Source: Agarilytica sp033852165 (GTDB taxonomy: Bacteria; Pseudomonadota; Gammaproteobacteria; Pseudomonadales; Cellvibrionaceae). From it: a DNA stretch of 64,000 bases. The stretch spans positions 4,291-68,290 of the forward strand of contig JAWSUZ010000022.1 of the NCBI GenBank assembly GCA_033852165.1. The letters run 5' to 3'. Under the pieces are notes generated by a model. The model had not been told where the DNA came from. It made no database searches and saw nothing but the letters and a program-made list of their open reading frames with translations. The translations under genes and the position numbers were made by a program. Below are positions 18,138-27,605 of the stretch, one piece after another. Position 1 is the first letter of the stretch, and every line of letters starts with the position of its first letter.

Positions 18138-19370
18138 TCAAAACAACTCAATCTCCTCATCCGGCGGAGCATCTTTATCTGCCACTTGGGGTATATGCAG
18201 TTTGATAATGTTACGCTCGCTCGTCATGGTCATATTACTTAAAAGGCGAGTGCCAATATCTTCCAAAGTCTGATCATCAATGGAACATGTTTTTTCATCT
18301 AATTCGGATCGAATGCTCAGCCAAAGCACCATCATGCTCGATAAGTTTTCCATATTTTGACGAATTCTGTCTTGAAACTGCATGGCTGTCATTATGGGTT
18401 GTACAAGGTCGTGAATATTTTCATTTGCAGAAAGTCTATTCTGCATTAATGAAATCATTATTCTTGTCGAGTTGCGTTTGTGGGGGTTGTTAAACCCCAT
18501 CGCTATTTCTCCTAGATTTGCGAATGCCTCTTTTGTTGTGTCGGTAAAGTCTCCGGCTTTCTCGGCTTTTACTTGAACGGTTTCAACAATCCCCATAATT
18601 AAATCGACCGATGATGCAGAATCATCGCTGCCCCATTTGAGAACGTTGTTACAAAACTGCTCCATCCGCACTAAAAAATCTTGTTGTGGGTCTTGCGAGT
18701 CTAAAGAGCAAATAAAGTTTTCAACGGTTTCCTCTGGCAATGTCGTGCCAAGTTCTTCTTGGGTTTTTAATACCTGCTGGCAGAATATAGCCCGTAGTTT
18801 TTCGGACATTAATTTGTCGTAAATCGATGTAAGAATAGCGCTAGAGTCATAACCGTCTTTTGCGTAAATTTCCTCAATAAAGTACTGCCAAGCCGTAGTA
18901 ACGGTCGTGAGGTTAGAGCTGAGTTGGTCTTCAAATTGCAGGCTGTGAAGAATTGGGATGACATGTCCTTTTATATCCTCGTCGAGAACGACAAGGGATT
19001 CCATATCTTTTTGTAAGTTGCTTAAGCTCAATCGAGACGCAACGAGTTGATCATTGTCTATCTGAGATAATACCTTTTGAGCTTCGTCATTATGCACTTC
19101 GTGGTTGTTCTGAATGAATTCGATAATGTCATCAACGTTTTTATCGATAGATTCCTTATGGGTATCCAACTCCGCATTGTTAAAATAAAGATTGTGGAAG
19201 TCATTAAGAGCATTACTAATATCATCGTTTAAAAAACCTGACGATATATCTAAGATTTGCTGTGTGGCGGATTGAACTGATTTGAGTAGGTCGGCGCTTA
19301 AATCGCCAAATATTTTAATAAACAGATCGTCATAGTGCTTTTGAATAGCTTTGAGTGAATCTTGGCTCAT
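18138..19370 (-). CDS. Duplicated CheZ-like phosphatase-type protein
   Basis: This 410-residue, almost wholly helical cytoplasmic protein has two segments built alike. One is at about 134-168 (HVIPILHSLQFEDQLSSN) and one at about 319-355 (DLVQPIMTAMQFQDRIRQN). The second carries D334 and Q338 in the DxxxQ spacing of the CheZ active site, in which the Gln positions water to dephosphorylate CheY. The first keeps D148 but has Ser at the +4 position, so it is probably inactive. No CheY-binding C-terminal helix can be identified; the protein ends in DEEIELF. It is transcribed away from the rest of the signalling cluster. A role as phosphatase for one of the nearby receivers is inferred from the motif and location. 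Confidence 0.65.
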   Translation of the reverse strand: MSQDSLKAIQKHYDDLFIKIFGDLSADLLKSVQSATQQILDISSGFLNDDISNALNDFHNLYFNNAELDTHKESIDKNVDDIIEFIQNNHEVHNDEAQKVLSQIDNDQLVASRLSLSNLQKDMESLVVLDEDIKGHVIPILHSLQFEDQLSSNLTTVTTAWQYFIEEIYAKDGYDSSAILTSIYDKLMSEKLRAIFCQQVLKTQEELGTTLPEETVENFICSLDSQDPQQDFLVRMEQFCNNVLKWGSDDSASSVDLIMGIVETVQVKAEKAGDFTDTTKEAFANLGEIAMGFNNPHKRNSTRIMISLMQNRLSANENIHDLVQPIMTAMQFQDRIRQNMENLSSMMVLWLSIRSELDEKTCSIDDQTLEDIGTRLLSNMTMTSERNIIKLHIPQVADKDAPPDEEIELF

Positions 19371-19884
19371 ATAAAGCGCACCTAATTGACTTGTTCGATA
19401 ATGCTATCGTTTCTTTTGATATGCGTGTCGCGACATTGAATCGTATTTTATTTCCCTATAGAGATTGGCGATATTTCCAGGGTTCTTTTTTAGTCCGCGT
19501 CGTTATAACACCGGCCAAGAAGCTCTAAAAACAAATGCTTAATGCCCATTTCACATAGGTTTGTTCAAACTAGTGAGCATGCCCATCACTATTTAAAAGT
19601 GTAGTCACTTATTGATCCGCTGTGATCTTATTCTGTCGAATCGTCACTGCTCATTACTTCTTGTTTTGGCGTGTTTCTATTCTGTAGGGGCTTATGTTAT
19701 GGACTGACGCGTGATGTTATTGAAATGTCGTTTGATCTTTCATCTCATATTGTTCTCGTAAATATCAACTTGCTAGGTGAAGGGATGCTCACCATACTAA
19801 GGAAGTAATGAAGGTTGATTTGAAAGAATCAGTTGAAAATGAATTTTCTCGTTTTCTTTAATTTATGACCTGAGGCCAATCACG
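19371..19884. other. Divergent intergenic region; no feature identified
   Basis: The 514 bases lie between the CheZ-like gene (leftward) and a small hypothetical gene (rightward) and must hold both promoters. No long inverted repeat, RNA gene or conserved box was recognised. Confidence 0.4.
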
Positions 19885-20256
19885 ATGCCAGATGAAAGTG
19901 AGCCCTATGACACCAACGAAGCAGAGATCTTTAGTCGAGGCAGTCTTCAACTGACCTTCGACCTTATTCGAAAGGTTGACCCAAACTTGGCACTGCAAGT
20001 ACGCAATATCGTGAGTGGGGAGCCCCTTCCCCGGCTTGAGTCAGGGCTAGACACCAAAAATGCCGACCATTTCAGGGTTGGGCTGAATTCTTTTCAGGTG
20101 AGGGCAATAGTCGAAGGCTTGGTTGCGCAAAGCCGGGCTCCGTCAAACACAATAAAAAATCCAGGTATGGTTGTTGTCGCGACAGCGCTGATTGATGACT
20201 GGATGAAGTTAGCTCATAAAATGATTGCTGAGTTGCCAGAAAGCGAGCGACCGTAA
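19885..20256 (+). CDS. Hypothetical protein
   Basis: The 123-residue soluble protein is not recognised. It has an acidic start (MPDESEPYDTNEAE), a helical middle, and a C-terminus suggestive of helices (VVATALIDDWMKLAHKMIAEL). It has no signal peptide, Cys pair or catalytic motif. A TGAGG element sits about 12 bases before the ATG. It converges on the pseudokinase gene and lies among signalling genes, so a regulatory role is possible but unsupported. Confidence 0.6.
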   Translation: MPDESEPYDTNEAEIFSRGSLQLTFDLIRKVDPNLALQVRNIVSGEPLPRLESGLDTKNADHFRVGLNSFQVRAIVEGLVAQSRAPSNTIKNPGMVVVATALIDDWMKLAHKMIAELPESERP

Positions 20257-20337
20257 GGGATTCCAAACAACTGTACTTGGTGGTACGAAGATGGCCATTT
20301 AAGTCTGACCGTAGCAAACGCGATTTCAGGATGAACG

Positions 20338-21936
20338 CTAGCTTGGTTCTCGTGCAAGCTGGTCGAGCATGGCCGAGACCTCATATTGCGCATTGAGCCC
20401 ATGAATTAACCGAACGATATCGGTAGGAAGAATGGGATGAGTCAAAAACTCATCTGCCGGATACTCTTCGTGAATCAGAGTGTCATTGGTTATAGGCTGC
20501 AGTAGCGCGTGCTTATCGATCACACTGACCCGAATGACATTTTGATTGACCCGGGGGTTATTGAAGTAGTTAAGGATTTTGCGGGCTTGGCCCGGGTCGC
20601 CGATACAGTCCACTAGAATTAGACCGGTTAGGCTATCCAAGCCAGGTGAGCCTTCCCCCACCTCGTGATAAAAACGTTTGCTGTGCTCAATATATAGCGC
20701 GTCAAATTGCTCCCCCACGGATTCTAAAAACTCAATATTACCAATCAGTAAAATTTGTTTCCGTGCACCATACTGGTCTTTAAATGCTCGTACCACATCG
20801 GTTTCTTTTTTTCCTATAACGAGGTCGAAGGTGTACGTAATAGCGGTTTTCCCAGGGGAGGGGTGTGTGATAACGCGACGCATCCCATATAGACTCATGA
20901 TGTTTTGAATTTTCTTGGCTAATGAGGAGCTATTAGTGCCACTCAGTATTTGAGTTTCTATGCCGCGAATTGCACTGCGATCAACATGATCGGAAGCAAA
21001 CTCATAATATAGTGAGGGGCTTTTACCGGTGGGGTTGATTAAGCCAACAGTAATATACCAGGGGGTATGCTGGGTATGTAATTGCTTTGGCCAGTACTCT
21101 AAGCACAGAGACAAAAACCGAATGGTTGCGTGAATATCGGTTAGCGTGAACTCGTTGGCATCGGTGATGCTTTTTTCCAGAGCAAGACGGATGGGGAAAG
21201 ATTTGCCACCGGCTAGTGTTTCAACAATGCGTTCGATACTGTGGCCATAATTACAAAGCGTATCCATGCTAAACCGTCTTCTCGTCGGTAGCTCGTCTTT
21301 TGCTAATAAGAGTAAAACCTCATCGATCATGCTAATCCCTTCGACCATATTGGCGGTTAATACCTGGGATGAGGGGGAGGTGTTGTCTTGCGTCACCATG
21401 ACGGCAACAGAAAAGGTCTGCTCAATTAACCCTCTTAAATCGGAAACCAGGCTTTGGATAATGGACAGGTTGCTCAACTCTCTGCCGGCCTGGCTAGTAT
21501 GCTCCGAGACTTTGATCGACTTCTGGTGGTCATGAGCGCGTCGCAGCTGATCCAGTTCTTGTGCAATTTCGTTAATTTCGAGAGTAAGGGGCGCTAGTTC
21601 AGGGCTTTTATCGTTTTTATGCGCCTCGTCGATAATGTTCTGCTCGCGAACCTGGATCAGCGTATTGCATAACCTATTAATGGTTCGCTTAATGTGGCAA
21701 TTTAAGACGCTTGCAAAGCCGATCAGGCAAACGGAGACTAAGGCAATGGATATGAGCGTTTGTGCCACAATACCCTGTTTAATTGCACCTAAGGCCGTGC
21801 TAGAGGTGCCTTGAGGGAAAGCCGTATGGAAGGTATACAATTGAATGGCTTGAAAAATCAATATCGTGGAAACAACGATTACCAATATAATTGCTGCACC
21901 CATCGTTCGATTGTAGATAGGAATAAGCGCTTTCAT
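20338..21936 (-). CDS. Membrane hybrid pseudokinase (degenerate ATPase and receiver domains)
   Basis: The 532-residue protein has two membrane segments (about 13-33 and 59-80) with a short periplasmic loop, then a HAMP-like and coiled-coil region to about 160. The central part keeps the outline of a kinase core but lacks an H-box. Its G2-like region (SSLAKKIQNIMSLYGMRRV) has lost the glycines needed for ATP. The C-terminal 130 residues have a receiver outline: ILLIGN replaces the acidic pocket, an Asp survives in LILVDC, and His replaces the conserved Lys (LTHPILP). It is therefore probably a scaffold or sensor rather than an enzyme. The gene is leftward and separated from the kinase pair by about 620 bases. 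Confidence 0.6.
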   Translation of the reverse strand: MKALIPIYNRTMGAAIILVIVVSTILIFQAIQLYTFHTAFPQGTSSTALGAIKQGIVAQTLISIALVSVCLIGFASVLNCHIKRTINRLCNTLIQVREQNIIDEAHKNDKSPELAPLTLEINEIAQELDQLRRAHDHQKSIKVSEHTSQAGRELSNLSIIQSLVSDLRGLIEQTFSVAVMVTQDNTSPSSQVLTANMVEGISMIDEVLLLLAKDELPTRRRFSMDTLCNYGHSIERIVETLAGGKSFPIRLALEKSITDANEFTLTDIHATIRFLSLCLEYWPKQLHTQHTPWYITVGLINPTGKSPSLYYEFASDHVDRSAIRGIETQILSGTNSSSLAKKIQNIMSLYGMRRVITHPSPGKTAITYTFDLVIGKKETDVVRAFKDQYGARKQILLIGNIEFLESVGEQFDALYIEHSKRFYHEVGEGSPGLDSLTGLILVDCIGDPGQARKILNYFNNPRVNQNVIRVSVIDKHALLQPITNDTLIHEEYPADEFLTHPILPTDIVRLIHGLNAQYEVSAMLDQLAREPS

Positions 21937-22556
21937 TGAGCTTCCTGTTCGTTAGCGTGAGTATTGGTTTTTTTAGTGGTGGTTTCGGTATTGTTTGGGT
22001 TATTCGTGTTGCATTGACTATCAGCATCGCATTGAAGGCCTCGATGTTTTAATACATCGAGTATTCGGGGTGTATTGAACATGAATAATGTATTGATGGA
22101 TACCAAATTTTCACCCGATTTCTTGCGTTATTTTTCACGTTGATGACCTTTGGCAGCATCTAACATGACGACTCAGTCATGTTGTTATATTGTAGGCGAA
22201 AATGGTGATATATTCTTGCGACAAAAAGAATTATTTGCTGTCATTATCTGCATTGTTCTAATTTTTTGCATTTTTACACCATAATCGAGTGTTGGTTTTT
22301 TATTACAGTCAAAAAATTGAGAGAAGTAAAAAGGATACGAGCAAGAGATTAAACGTGATGATAATACCTTGTATTTGTTAAGCGAGTATTAAAGCCGGGT
22401 AAAGAAGGGGGGGGGGGAGAGGTTACTGCAATTGTAAGGTTCAATAGGGGCGTCAATCGCAGTTACAAACAATATTCCGGTTTTCGCTGCCAACCTTCGG
22501 TTGACTATCCTCTTTATGTAGCACGCTGCTAGTTACTCAGGTTGCACTCGATTAAT
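21937..22556. other. Intergenic region with an 11-G homopolymer
   Basis: This 620-base region upstream of the pseudokinase gene contains stops in all frames and a run of eleven G at 22407-22417. No terminator with a T-run was found for the kinase gene that ends at 22557. No other signal was recognised. Confidence 0.5.
22407..22417. repeat. Homopolymeric tract of eleven G
   Basis: Eleven consecutive G lie downstream of the kinase gene and about 470 bases upstream of the pseudokinase start. G-tracts of this length are prone to slippage in replication. Confidence 0.95.
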
Positions 22557-24113
22557 TCACGATACAATGGGAACCAAAAGGGTAAAACAGCTCCCTTTGC
22601 CTTCTTCACTGACCACGTCGATACGACCGCCATGCTTTTTCGCGAAAAAATCGCTAATGGCTAAGCCCAAACCGCTACCCTCTACAGTCCTTGACAGGGC
22701 AGAATCGATTTGAACAAAATTACCAAATAAGCGCTCTACATTTTCTGGCGCGATGCCAATACCGGTATCCGAAACGGCAATGGCCACCACATCCCCAATA
22801 TCGCAAACGTTCTTTTGACTTAAGGAGATGCTTACGCAGCCTTCTTTTGTGTATTTAATCGCGTTAGATATAAGGTTCATGATTATTTGCGTGAATCGTT
22901 TGGAATCGACTTGCGCGGTTAAATGTTCAATCTCCAACTGAATCTCAAATTCCAACTGGTGATTCATGGCGATGGGGTAGAGCTGGTCAAATACATTTTT
23001 AAGTAAGACGGCAACGTCAACAGTTTCAACAAAAATTTCCATTTGACCAACCTCGATCTTAGACATATCCAATATGTCGTTGATCAGATTGAGAAGGTGG
23101 TCGCCGTTGCGCCGAATGGTTTCTAATTGCTTGAGTTCTTTTTCCGAAATTCGACCCGTCAGTTTTTTGATCAGTCGGCCTGTGTAGCCAATGACCGAAT
23201 TCATGGGGGTTCTGAGTTCGTGAGACATGGTGGCCAAAAACATAGTTTTGGCGCGGCTTGCCGATTCTGCTTTTTGTTCGGCCTCAATCCCGTTTACGCG
23301 GGCTTCAAAACAATTTCCGAGTACTGCCATGTTGTCGGATATGCGGCCGTGGCGAGTGGGGTCTCCTTCCGGCATGTTGTGAATCATAATCGAGCCATGC
23401 TCATAGGAAATAATAATCGCTTTTCCTAAGATCGTGACGCGCGTTTTTCCATGATGTTTCAATAGGGTTTCTTTTAGTTCTTTCGAGACGATTCCCTGCG
23501 AGGATTCAACCGTTACCGCGTCGTCAACAATAACCAGAGCACTGCATTCTAATAAAAACGTGCCGGTTGTTTCGAACAGAGCAGAAAATAACTCAGGGTA
23601 GGTTTTACACTTGTAAGACTTAAGAATAAACCGAGAAATTTCGCCGAGTTCGCTGCTGTGCGACATAGACAGAAGAGCAATCTCGCTGGCTTCCGTTAAG
23701 TCTCGCGACAGCTTTTTGAAACATTCTGTGCGATCGATAATGCGATTGATTTTAATCTGTAATTCTTCAGGCGAAAATTGGCTGCTGATGAAATCGTCGT
23801 GGGCATGAACCAATAAATCCAAACTACCAATGAGACCGTGATCGGCCAACATTAAGACCGGGTGGCGCTTATCTAAAGTCTTCCCTGGTAAGGCTAAAGC
23901 CTCTAGACCCTTGGTAACCTCCTCAATATTATCGCGCTTTAAGCAAGCAATAACGGGAGTGGTGGGGCTCAGCAATATTTTAGGGTCGTCATTGTTTCCA
24001 GGGAGGTCATCCCAGCTCATACAATAATTAATATTGTAAAGCTCGTGTAGGCTGCTGCAGATCTTTTTGGTTAGATCTGCGTCGTTATTAGCGATGAGAT
24101 GCAGAGTTTTCAT
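22557..24113 (-). CDS. Cytoplasmic sensor histidine kinase
   Basis: The protein has 518 residues. Residues 1-130 look like a receiver fold without its acidic residues. Residues about 138-280 form the sensory module shared with the two regulators at 5784-6914 and 24119-25243 (HSSELG, then IHNMP, then GRISDNM). Then comes HisKA with phosphoacceptor H298 (MSHELRTPMNSVIGY), an N-box (IMNLISNAIKYT), DTGIGIA and GSGLGLAIS, all intact. It has no membrane segment. It starts 5 bases after the stop of the response regulator at 24119-25243, so the two form an operon and very likely a signalling pair. Confidence 0.92.
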   Translation of the reverse strand: MKTLHLIANNDADLTKKICSSLHELYNINYCMSWDDLPGNNDDPKILLSPTTPVIACLKRDNIEEVTKGLEALALPGKTLDKRHPVLMLADHGLIGSLDLLVHAHDDFISSQFSPEELQIKINRIIDRTECFKKLSRDLTEASEIALLSMSHSSELGEISRFILKSYKCKTYPELFSALFETTGTFLLECSALVIVDDAVTVESSQGIVSKELKETLLKHHGKTRVTILGKAIIISYEHGSIMIHNMPEGDPTRHGRISDNMAVLGNCFEARVNGIEAEQKAESASRAKTMFLATMSHELRTPMNSVIGYTGRLIKKLTGRISEKELKQLETIRRNGDHLLNLINDILDMSKIEVGQMEIFVETVDVAVLLKNVFDQLYPIAMNHQLEFEIQLEIEHLTAQVDSKRFTQIIMNLISNAIKYTKEGCVSISLSQKNVCDIGDVVAIAVSDTGIGIAPENVERLFGNFVQIDSALSRTVEGSGLGLAISDFFAKKHGGRIDVVSEEGKGSCFTLLVPIVS

Positions 24114-24118
24114 GTCGA

Positions 24119-25243
24119 CTACTCCACCAGTTTATCCAGCTCACCAACAAACTGGTCAAAAGATTGCTCTACACGGGAGGTCATTTCAGATAGGTTTCGA
24201 ATTTCGACACTGCCCTCATCTAAAGCATTCATCATCGCTTTTTCTTGGTCGTCTTCTAGCCCTAAGCTATAGACTAGTGACTCGATTTTACTGGTTAAAA
24301 CAGCCAGAACACGTTCGGTAGCCGATTCTTGATCTTTAATTAATCGCCTTATAACGATGAGTTCGTCGTGACTGCGTAATACTACGGATTCAATGCCCGC
24401 GCGACGTTCTTCCTCCAGTTTCATTTCAATTTCTAGAGATTTTACGCAAGCTTCACAACCGCTAACGAGGACAACTAAATGATCTTTAATCCGTCCATAC
24501 ACGTCAGGCCGGTCCAGTGGCATGTTTTTAACAAGAAATGAAATATCTTTTCCGTTAACGAGGGTTCTTGCGCCGAAATCAATAACGCGTTTTCCTGCTT
24601 GAGAGCTAGAGAAAACTTTTTCCTCTATCGATCCAGCTTCGCAACCAAAAAGATCGTTTTTATAGCCACAGCGAATATTAATACAGCAAGTTAAACCAAA
24701 ACTTTGTAATGTTTCCAGTAGGCCTTTTGCCAGGGCGGCCACCGATTTGAAATGGAAGCTTGCTTGTAAAAATTGAATGATTTGGCCAAGCTCTGCACCA
24801 CTGGTCATGGCCTGGTAGGCGGTGCTCATCGCATCTTTATTTTGCTTTTCAAACTCAACAACCTGGTGTCGACGGTCCAGTACTTTATCGACAATTTCTT
24901 CTATTTCTTCGTCGATAAATGGCTTTGTGACGTAATCTTCTGCGCCGGCTTCATAACCCGTTAAACGCTGTTCGGGCGTTGCTAGAGCGGTAACAAATAC
25001 GATAGGGATTAATGCGGTTTTAGGGTTTGCTTTAAGGAAAACACAGGCTTCGTATCCATCCATATCCGGCATATTGACGTCGAGTAAAATAATATCCGGG
25101 ATTTCTTTCTCGCATTGATCAAGGCAAGCTTGTCCGCTATCTAAGCTTACAATCTTGTAGCTTTCTTCGAATATGTCTTCAAGTAATTCACGATTATCGG
25201 TATTGTCGTCGACAATCATTATTTTCAGATTGCTTTTACTCAT
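24119..25243 (-). CDS. Response regulator with a shared sensory/output module
   Basis: The canonical receiver (about 1-125) has D12, D13, phosphoacceptor D55 (IILLDVNMPDMDGYE), T85 and K107. Residues about 135-285 are the module it shares with the downstream kinase and with the E55 regulator at 5784-6914 (SGAELG, VKNMP, YGRIKD). A helical tail of about 90 residues (with SLGLEDDQE) follows, also shared with the E55 protein. There is no DNA-binding, GGDEF or other known output domain, so output is probably through protein interaction. It is the first gene of the two-gene operon with the kinase. Confidence 0.9.
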   Translation of the reverse strand: MSKSNLKIMIVDDNTDNRELLEDIFEESYKIVSLDSGQACLDQCEKEIPDIILLDVNMPDMDGYEACVFLKANPKTALIPIVFVTALATPEQRLTGYEAGAEDYVTKPFIDEEIEEIVDKVLDRRHQVVEFEKQNKDAMSTAYQAMTSGAELGQIIQFLQASFHFKSVAALAKGLLETLQSFGLTCCINIRCGYKNDLFGCEAGSIEEKVFSSSQAGKRVIDFGARTLVNGKDISFLVKNMPLDRPDVYGRIKDHLVVLVSGCEACVKSLEIEMKLEEERRAGIESVVLRSHDELIVIRRLIKDQESATERVLAVLTSKIESLVYSLGLEDDQEKAMMNALDEGSVEIRNLSEMTSRVEQSFDQFVGELDKLVE

Positions 25244-25656
25244 GATTTTAGACTATCTGTCGGTATGGGATGATGGTTCGCATCTACGTTAGTGTAGCTT
25301 ACTTATTCTATTGGTGAGTTGCGGTGAATAAGGCGTGTCGCTTACTTAAAAAAATATTAATGAGGGTGTGGTGATGATATTTATGCCAAGTCAATTCATC
25401 ATGCTTCATGATTCGCTATTTGGATAAAAAATTGCTTTAGAAACACTGGATAAGCGTTAGTCTGAAGTCTATTCTTGAATAATAGTCGCGGGTTCCAATT
25501 AGCTGATTTTTCTACGAACCCCTCCTCAAGTTTGTTGCCAACACTCCGGAGTTAAGGCTTAGAGTGTTACGTGTGCTCTCGTGGCGGTTATCGTTGCGGG
25601 ACCGGCGTGGTAGTTTTCGTTGTCCGTTAACCCTGTAATTGAATGGTAGATTGTAA
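25244..25656. other. Divergent promoter region between two receiver genes; no motif identified
   Basis: The 413 bases separate the leftward response regulator from the rightward receiver gene. They are A/T-rich near the left gene. No perfect inverted repeat or RNA gene was seen. Confidence 0.4.
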
Positions 25657-26292
25657 GTGTTTACATTTAACGAAACAAAAATTGTTTTCTCAACTCTGAC
25701 TAAGCGGCGTACGCTACTCAAAAAAACTATTGCAGGGGGTGGTTTGGCTGAAGAGGTGCTGTCCGAATATAACGACACATTGCAGCATTTGGACAGTGCG
25801 ATTCAAAAACTCGCTAAATTTGGCGCAGAGCAACAGAAAAAATCCTCATCCGATGGGGGGAAAACAACCCCAGCCGTAAATAAAAAATCGCCGGGGGTTA
25901 CCCTGGCAACGGCGAGAGTTCTCGTTGCAGAGGATAATAGTGATTCGGCTACCTTATTGATGGAAATTCTCACCCACGAAATTGGTTTAAAACAAATTGA
26001 TTTGGCAAAAGATGGGATAGAGGCATTTGATCGGATAAAAAACTCAATTGATACTCCCTATACATTAATTTTGTGTGATTGGGATATGCCAGGCCTGAGC
26101 GGCATGGAAGTGTTCCGCAAAGCGAAAGCGTCAAATACATTGCGTGGTGCTCACTTTATGATGGTGACAGCAATGTCAGATGCGGACAAAATACGAGAAG
26201 CCGTTTCTGAGGGGATCGATGGTTATGTGGTTAAGCCTCTGGACATCGATATACTTGAAAAAAAGGTTAACTCACTACTTAGCGGTACATAG
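25657..26292 (+). CDS. CheY-like receiver protein with N-terminal helical extension
   Basis: Of 211 residues, the first 80 form a helical, basic-to-polar region (LTKRRTLLKKTI, then a Q/K/S-rich linker). The receiver follows with E92-D93, phosphoacceptor D141 (LILCDWDMPGLSG), T171 and K193, so it is phosphorylatable. The start is GTG 25657; there is no in-frame ATG before the receiver. There is no output domain. It may relay phosphate from one of the local kinases. It converges on the chemoreceptor gene. Confidence 0.88.
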   Translation: MFTFNETKIVFSTLTKRRTLLKKTIAGGGLAEEVLSEYNDTLQHLDSAIQKLAKFGAEQQKKSSSDGGKTTPAVNKKSPGVTLATARVLVAEDNSDSATLLMEILTHEIGLKQIDLAKDGIEAFDRIKNSIDTPYTLILCDWDMPGLSGMEVFRKAKASNTLRGAHFMMVTAMSDADKIREAVSEGIDGYVVKPLDIDILEKKVNSLLSGT

Positions 26293-26444
26293 CTTAAGGT
26301 GCAGCGTGGGAGCCCGCTGGCTGTAGCTGTTCGTCTAAATGCTAGGTTTTGCTTGCTTTAGGTTTAGTTTGCTAGGGCTTAGCGATTGAGCTTTTGTTGC
26401 AGCTGTAAGGGAGGGGGGAGGCGCACACTTTCAAAAATTTTATT

Positions 26445-27605
26445 CTATCGATTGATTTCCGTTAACACGCGCAGAATATCGCATAACTCCTTGGTTGTGC
26501 TCGACATTTCATGGTTGCGTTCTTGTGTGAGGGTGGCATGGTGGCGAGCGTTATCAATGCTTTCCCCCATATTATCAATATAGCCCGATTGTTCAGACGA
26601 TATTTTAGTGCTGGAGATACTTAAATCTGCGACTTTCTGTGTGAGGCCAATAATATTCGATAGCGCTTGGTGGCCGTACTTCGCGTTAGCGGCGCAGGTT
26701 TCTGCGTCTATACAATTTTTCTCTACCTCTTTTACAGCTTGAGCTGTTCCCTTTTTAAAGTTCTCAATAATCTTATCGATACTTTCAGCAGACTCACTGG
26801 TTTTGTTGGCGAGTGAGCGAACTTCGTCAGCAACTACGGAGAAGCCTCGTCCGTGAACACCGGCTCTTGCCGCTTCAATCGAGGCATTTAATGCCAGAAG
26901 ATTCGTTTGTTTTGCAATGGTTTTAATCGTCTCTAGTGTGACGTTTACTTCGTCGCTTAACTCATCAAGGTTTTGAATGTTAGTTGACATAAGTTTGAGA
27001 TCTTCGACCAGTTTCATAACGGTAGAGATATTCCCCTTTAGATTGCTCTGAACGGACCCAACTTCAGCCTTAATTTCTGCCACCGCCTCTTCAGTTTCAT
27101 CGGTGTGCTCAGTCATAGAGCTGAGTTTTTCCGAGATGCCACCTAACAGGTCGGCGAAATTGACAACGGCTTCGGCCTGTTCTGCGCTTAATGTGGTGGA
27201 GTTTTTTGCCAGCTTGGACAATTTTTCGGATAGCTCAAAGACTTGGGTTTGACAGCCTTGGGAAACCTTAACAATGGAACGCATACGATGAGAGGCTTCA
27301 TTGTAATTGTGTGCCAAACGGCTAAATTCATCGTTTCCGCTTGATTCCAACTGAGCCGAAAGGATATTTCCTTCGTCGTGAGCTGCGGCGATGCTACGCT
27401 CAAACTCACGTAAGGGGCGTGTTAGAGAGGCCGAGAGCAAAATCGCATTAAGGCACATAGCAACTGCAAAGCTCAGACTAATGGTCAAAGACCCGAATGA
27501 ATAGGTGCAGAATACTGCGCCAAGGCTCAAAATCAAGAATATGAAAACCCTGATGGATGTAGCGAGACCGCGATAGGCCAGGATGATGAGGTCAAAAAAA
27601 TTCAT
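26445..27605 (-). CDS. Methyl-accepting chemotaxis-type receptor without a periplasmic sensor
   Basis: The 386-residue protein has two closely spaced membrane helices (about 19-36 and 41-62), so nearly nothing is exposed to the periplasm. A HAMP-like region runs to about 110, followed by the long coiled-coil signalling domain. The hairpin tip is intact (about 228-264: IAKQTNLLALNASIEAARAG, GRGFSVVADEVRSLA), which normally binds CheA and CheW. No CheW gene is in the window, and the only CheA-like kinase (30301-32553) lacks the CheW-binding domain. No C-terminal CheR-binding pentapeptide is seen; the protein ends in LTEINR. It would sense membrane or cytoplasmic cues. Confidence 0.93.
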   Translation of the reverse strand: MNFFDLIILAYRGLATSIRVFIFLILSLGAVFCTYSFGSLTISLSFAVAMCLNAILLSASLTRPLREFERSIAAAHDEGNILSAQLESSGNDEFSRLAHNYNEASHRMRSIVKVSQGCQTQVFELSEKLSKLAKNSTTLSAEQAEAVVNFADLLGGISEKLSSMTEHTDETEEAVAEIKAEVGSVQSNLKGNISTVMKLVEDLKLMSTNIQNLDELSDEVNVTLETIKTIAKQTNLLALNASIEAARAGVHGRGFSVVADEVRSLANKTSESAESIDKIIENFKKGTAQAVKEVEKNCIDAETCAANAKYGHQALSNIIGLTQKVADLSISSTKISSEQSGYIDNMGESIDNARHHATLTQERNHEMSSTTKELCDILRVLTEINR

